Assembly: GCA_027023175.1 (NCBI GenBank)
Contig: JALVWW010000094.1
Span: 1 to 13,630 of the forward strand
Source: Campylobacterales bacterium
GTDB taxonomy: Bacteria > Campylobacterota > Campylobacteria > Campylobacterales > JALSKU01
Length of the DNA stretch: 13,630 nucleotides
Direction: 5' to 3'
Under the pieces are notes generated by a model, which was not told the DNA's origin, did no database searches, and was given only the letters and a program-made list of their open reading frames with translations. The position numbers and the translations under genes were made by a program. Positions 12,951-13,630 of this stretch are shown here, in pieces (positions within the stretch are counted from its first letter, which is position 1; every line of letters starts with the position of its first letter).

Positions 12951-13630
12951 TTAAACTTTTTGAAGTCCCACAAATGAGTCATAAAATACTGCTGACCCAC
13001 CTACCAAATCTTCCAAAGTTGAATTTTTTAGTCCACTGTCTATTGTCAAAGCTGCGTTGGTGCAGATTCCGCTTTCTCTAGCCTTCTCACCTTTGATAAG
13101 CTTTCCATCTACAACAACATCTCTTGAGCCATATGCCCAGTGACCAAAACTCCAAGATGAGCAGATAGTTCCGGGTCTCATGCCCTCAACTGTTCTTACT
13201 CTTCCTATCATGGCTTTTTTACCTGCAGGTCCCAAGTCCCAAATACCTTCAGGGTTATCCGCTGAAACGACTTTTGCCATGTCGCCGTTTTTAAATCCCA
13301 TCTCAAGAGCTGTTTGAGTATTGATATCTATAGTATTTTCAGGCATTACTGCTTGTAACCAGTAGTCAACCGCCTGGGTTCTTGACTGGCCACCTGTAAT
13401 AGGTTTGTAAGTTATAGACTTGAGCGGATAAGCCGCGCTGCCTCTTACTTCTTTGCCTGCATAGTCTATAGCAGGATTGTACTGGGCAATTCCGCTAAAT
13501 CTCTTACCTGTATAAGAGTGTCTGCTGATGGCAACCGGTTCACTATAAAAGTTAAACAGTTTGCCAAATTTATGCAGTATTTTATCGCTCTTGTCAACAT
13601 TTTCGATGTATTTGGAGAAGTCTTCTCCTC
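12951..13630 (-). CDS. Molybdopterin oxidoreductase (DMSO reductase family) catalytic subunit, C-terminal part only
   Basis: The frame is open from the window edge to a TAA at 12951-12953, giving 226 residues; the N-terminus with any Fe-S and Mo-ligand residue is outside. The C-terminal molybdopterin-dinucleotide-binding domain is recognisable: QAVDYWLQAVMPENTIDINT, then ALEMGFKNGDMAKV, GRVRTVEGMRPGTICSSWSF, GHWAYGS and, near the end, LEDLVGGSAVFYDSFVGLQKV. The GHWAYGS and GGS..FYD features recall the group holding tetrathionate (TtrA-like), polysulfide and respiratory arsenate reductases; I cannot separate these without the N-terminus. Such enzymes act in the periplasm in anaerobic respiration. 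An internal ATG at 13346 is not a start: the conserved domain continues upstream of it. Partner subunits would lie beyond the window. Confidence 0.85.
   Translation of the reverse strand, partial: GEDFSKYIENVDKSDKILHKFGKLFNFYSEPVAISRHSYTGKRFSGIAQYNPAIDYAGKEVRGSAAYPLKSITYKPITGGQSRTQAVDYWLQAVMPENTIDINTQTALEMGFKNGDMAKVVSADNPEGIWDLGPAGKKAMIGRVRTVEGMRPGTICSSWSFGHWAYGSRDVVVDGKLIKGEKARESGICTNAALTIDSGLKNSTLEDLVGGSAVFYDSFVGLQKV

Noticed and set aside
12951..13346. Short 131-residue gene starting at 13346
   Set aside because: The reading frame and the conserved molybdopterin-binding domain continue upstream to the window edge, so this is an internal methionine.
1..13630. CRISPR array, tRNA, rRNA, phage attachment site, intact transposase or toxin-antitoxin pair
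   Set aside because: I looked for regular spaced repeats, tRNA-like cloverleaf sequence, integrase or transposase motifs and small paired genes, and found none.

Overview
The window is AT-rich and reads as a chromosomal piece of a Campylobacterota (epsilonproteobacterial) genome, most likely a free-living sulfur- or metal-respiring member. The grounds are the very compact AT-rich operons, a TetR/TolC/RND efflux set, two chemoreceptors (one with a CZB zinc domain), a small periplasmic cytochrome c, and a DMSO-reductase-family molybdoenzyme. I cannot name the genus. Every intact gene lies on the minus strand, so transcription runs from high to low coordinates. The only plus-strand coding trace is a decayed fragment.

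Layout from high to low coordinates. 13630-12951: C-terminal part of a molybdopterin oxidoreductase, followed by a small exported protein (12898-12620). 12612-12487: a 126-nt element with 21-bp terminal inverted repeats. 12439-11630: an orphan PstS-like phosphate-type binding protein. 11582-11474: a leader packed with small hairpins. 11461-9767: a chemoreceptor with a helical sensor region. 9726-9460: a monoheme cytochrome c. 9438-5069: an arsenic operon, arsR-arsB-arsC-arsP-like permease-thioredoxin-like protein-MBL-fold protein, driven by a consensus promoter whose -35 box lies inside an ArsR-type operator. A 137-nt palindromic element separates arsB from arsC. 4955-2817: a Cache-like/HAMP/CZB chemoreceptor with its own strong promoter. 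2816-2497: a 320-nt gap holding the 3' remnant of a histidine kinase gene (plus strand) and a hairpin. 2496-1: tetR, tolC-like and a membrane fusion protein that runs off the window, i.e. a drug or solvent efflux operon with a probable TetR operator.

How they fit together: the central operon is a detoxification set. ArsC reduces arsenate to arsenite, ArsB exports arsenite, and the ArsP-type permease with its small CXXC partner probably exports organic or trivalent arsenicals. The last gene encodes an MBL-fold exported protein in which most metal ligands are replaced. Upstream are a phosphate-type binding protein with a chemoreceptor, a cytochrome and a molybdoenzyme that could belong to arsenate, tetrathionate or polysulfide respiration. 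A link between these and arsenic is inference only.

The least ordinary features are the three unrelated structured intergenic elements (7661-7797, 11474-11582, 12487-12612), each between co-directional genes; the ligand-poor MBL protein; and the histidine kinase remnant.
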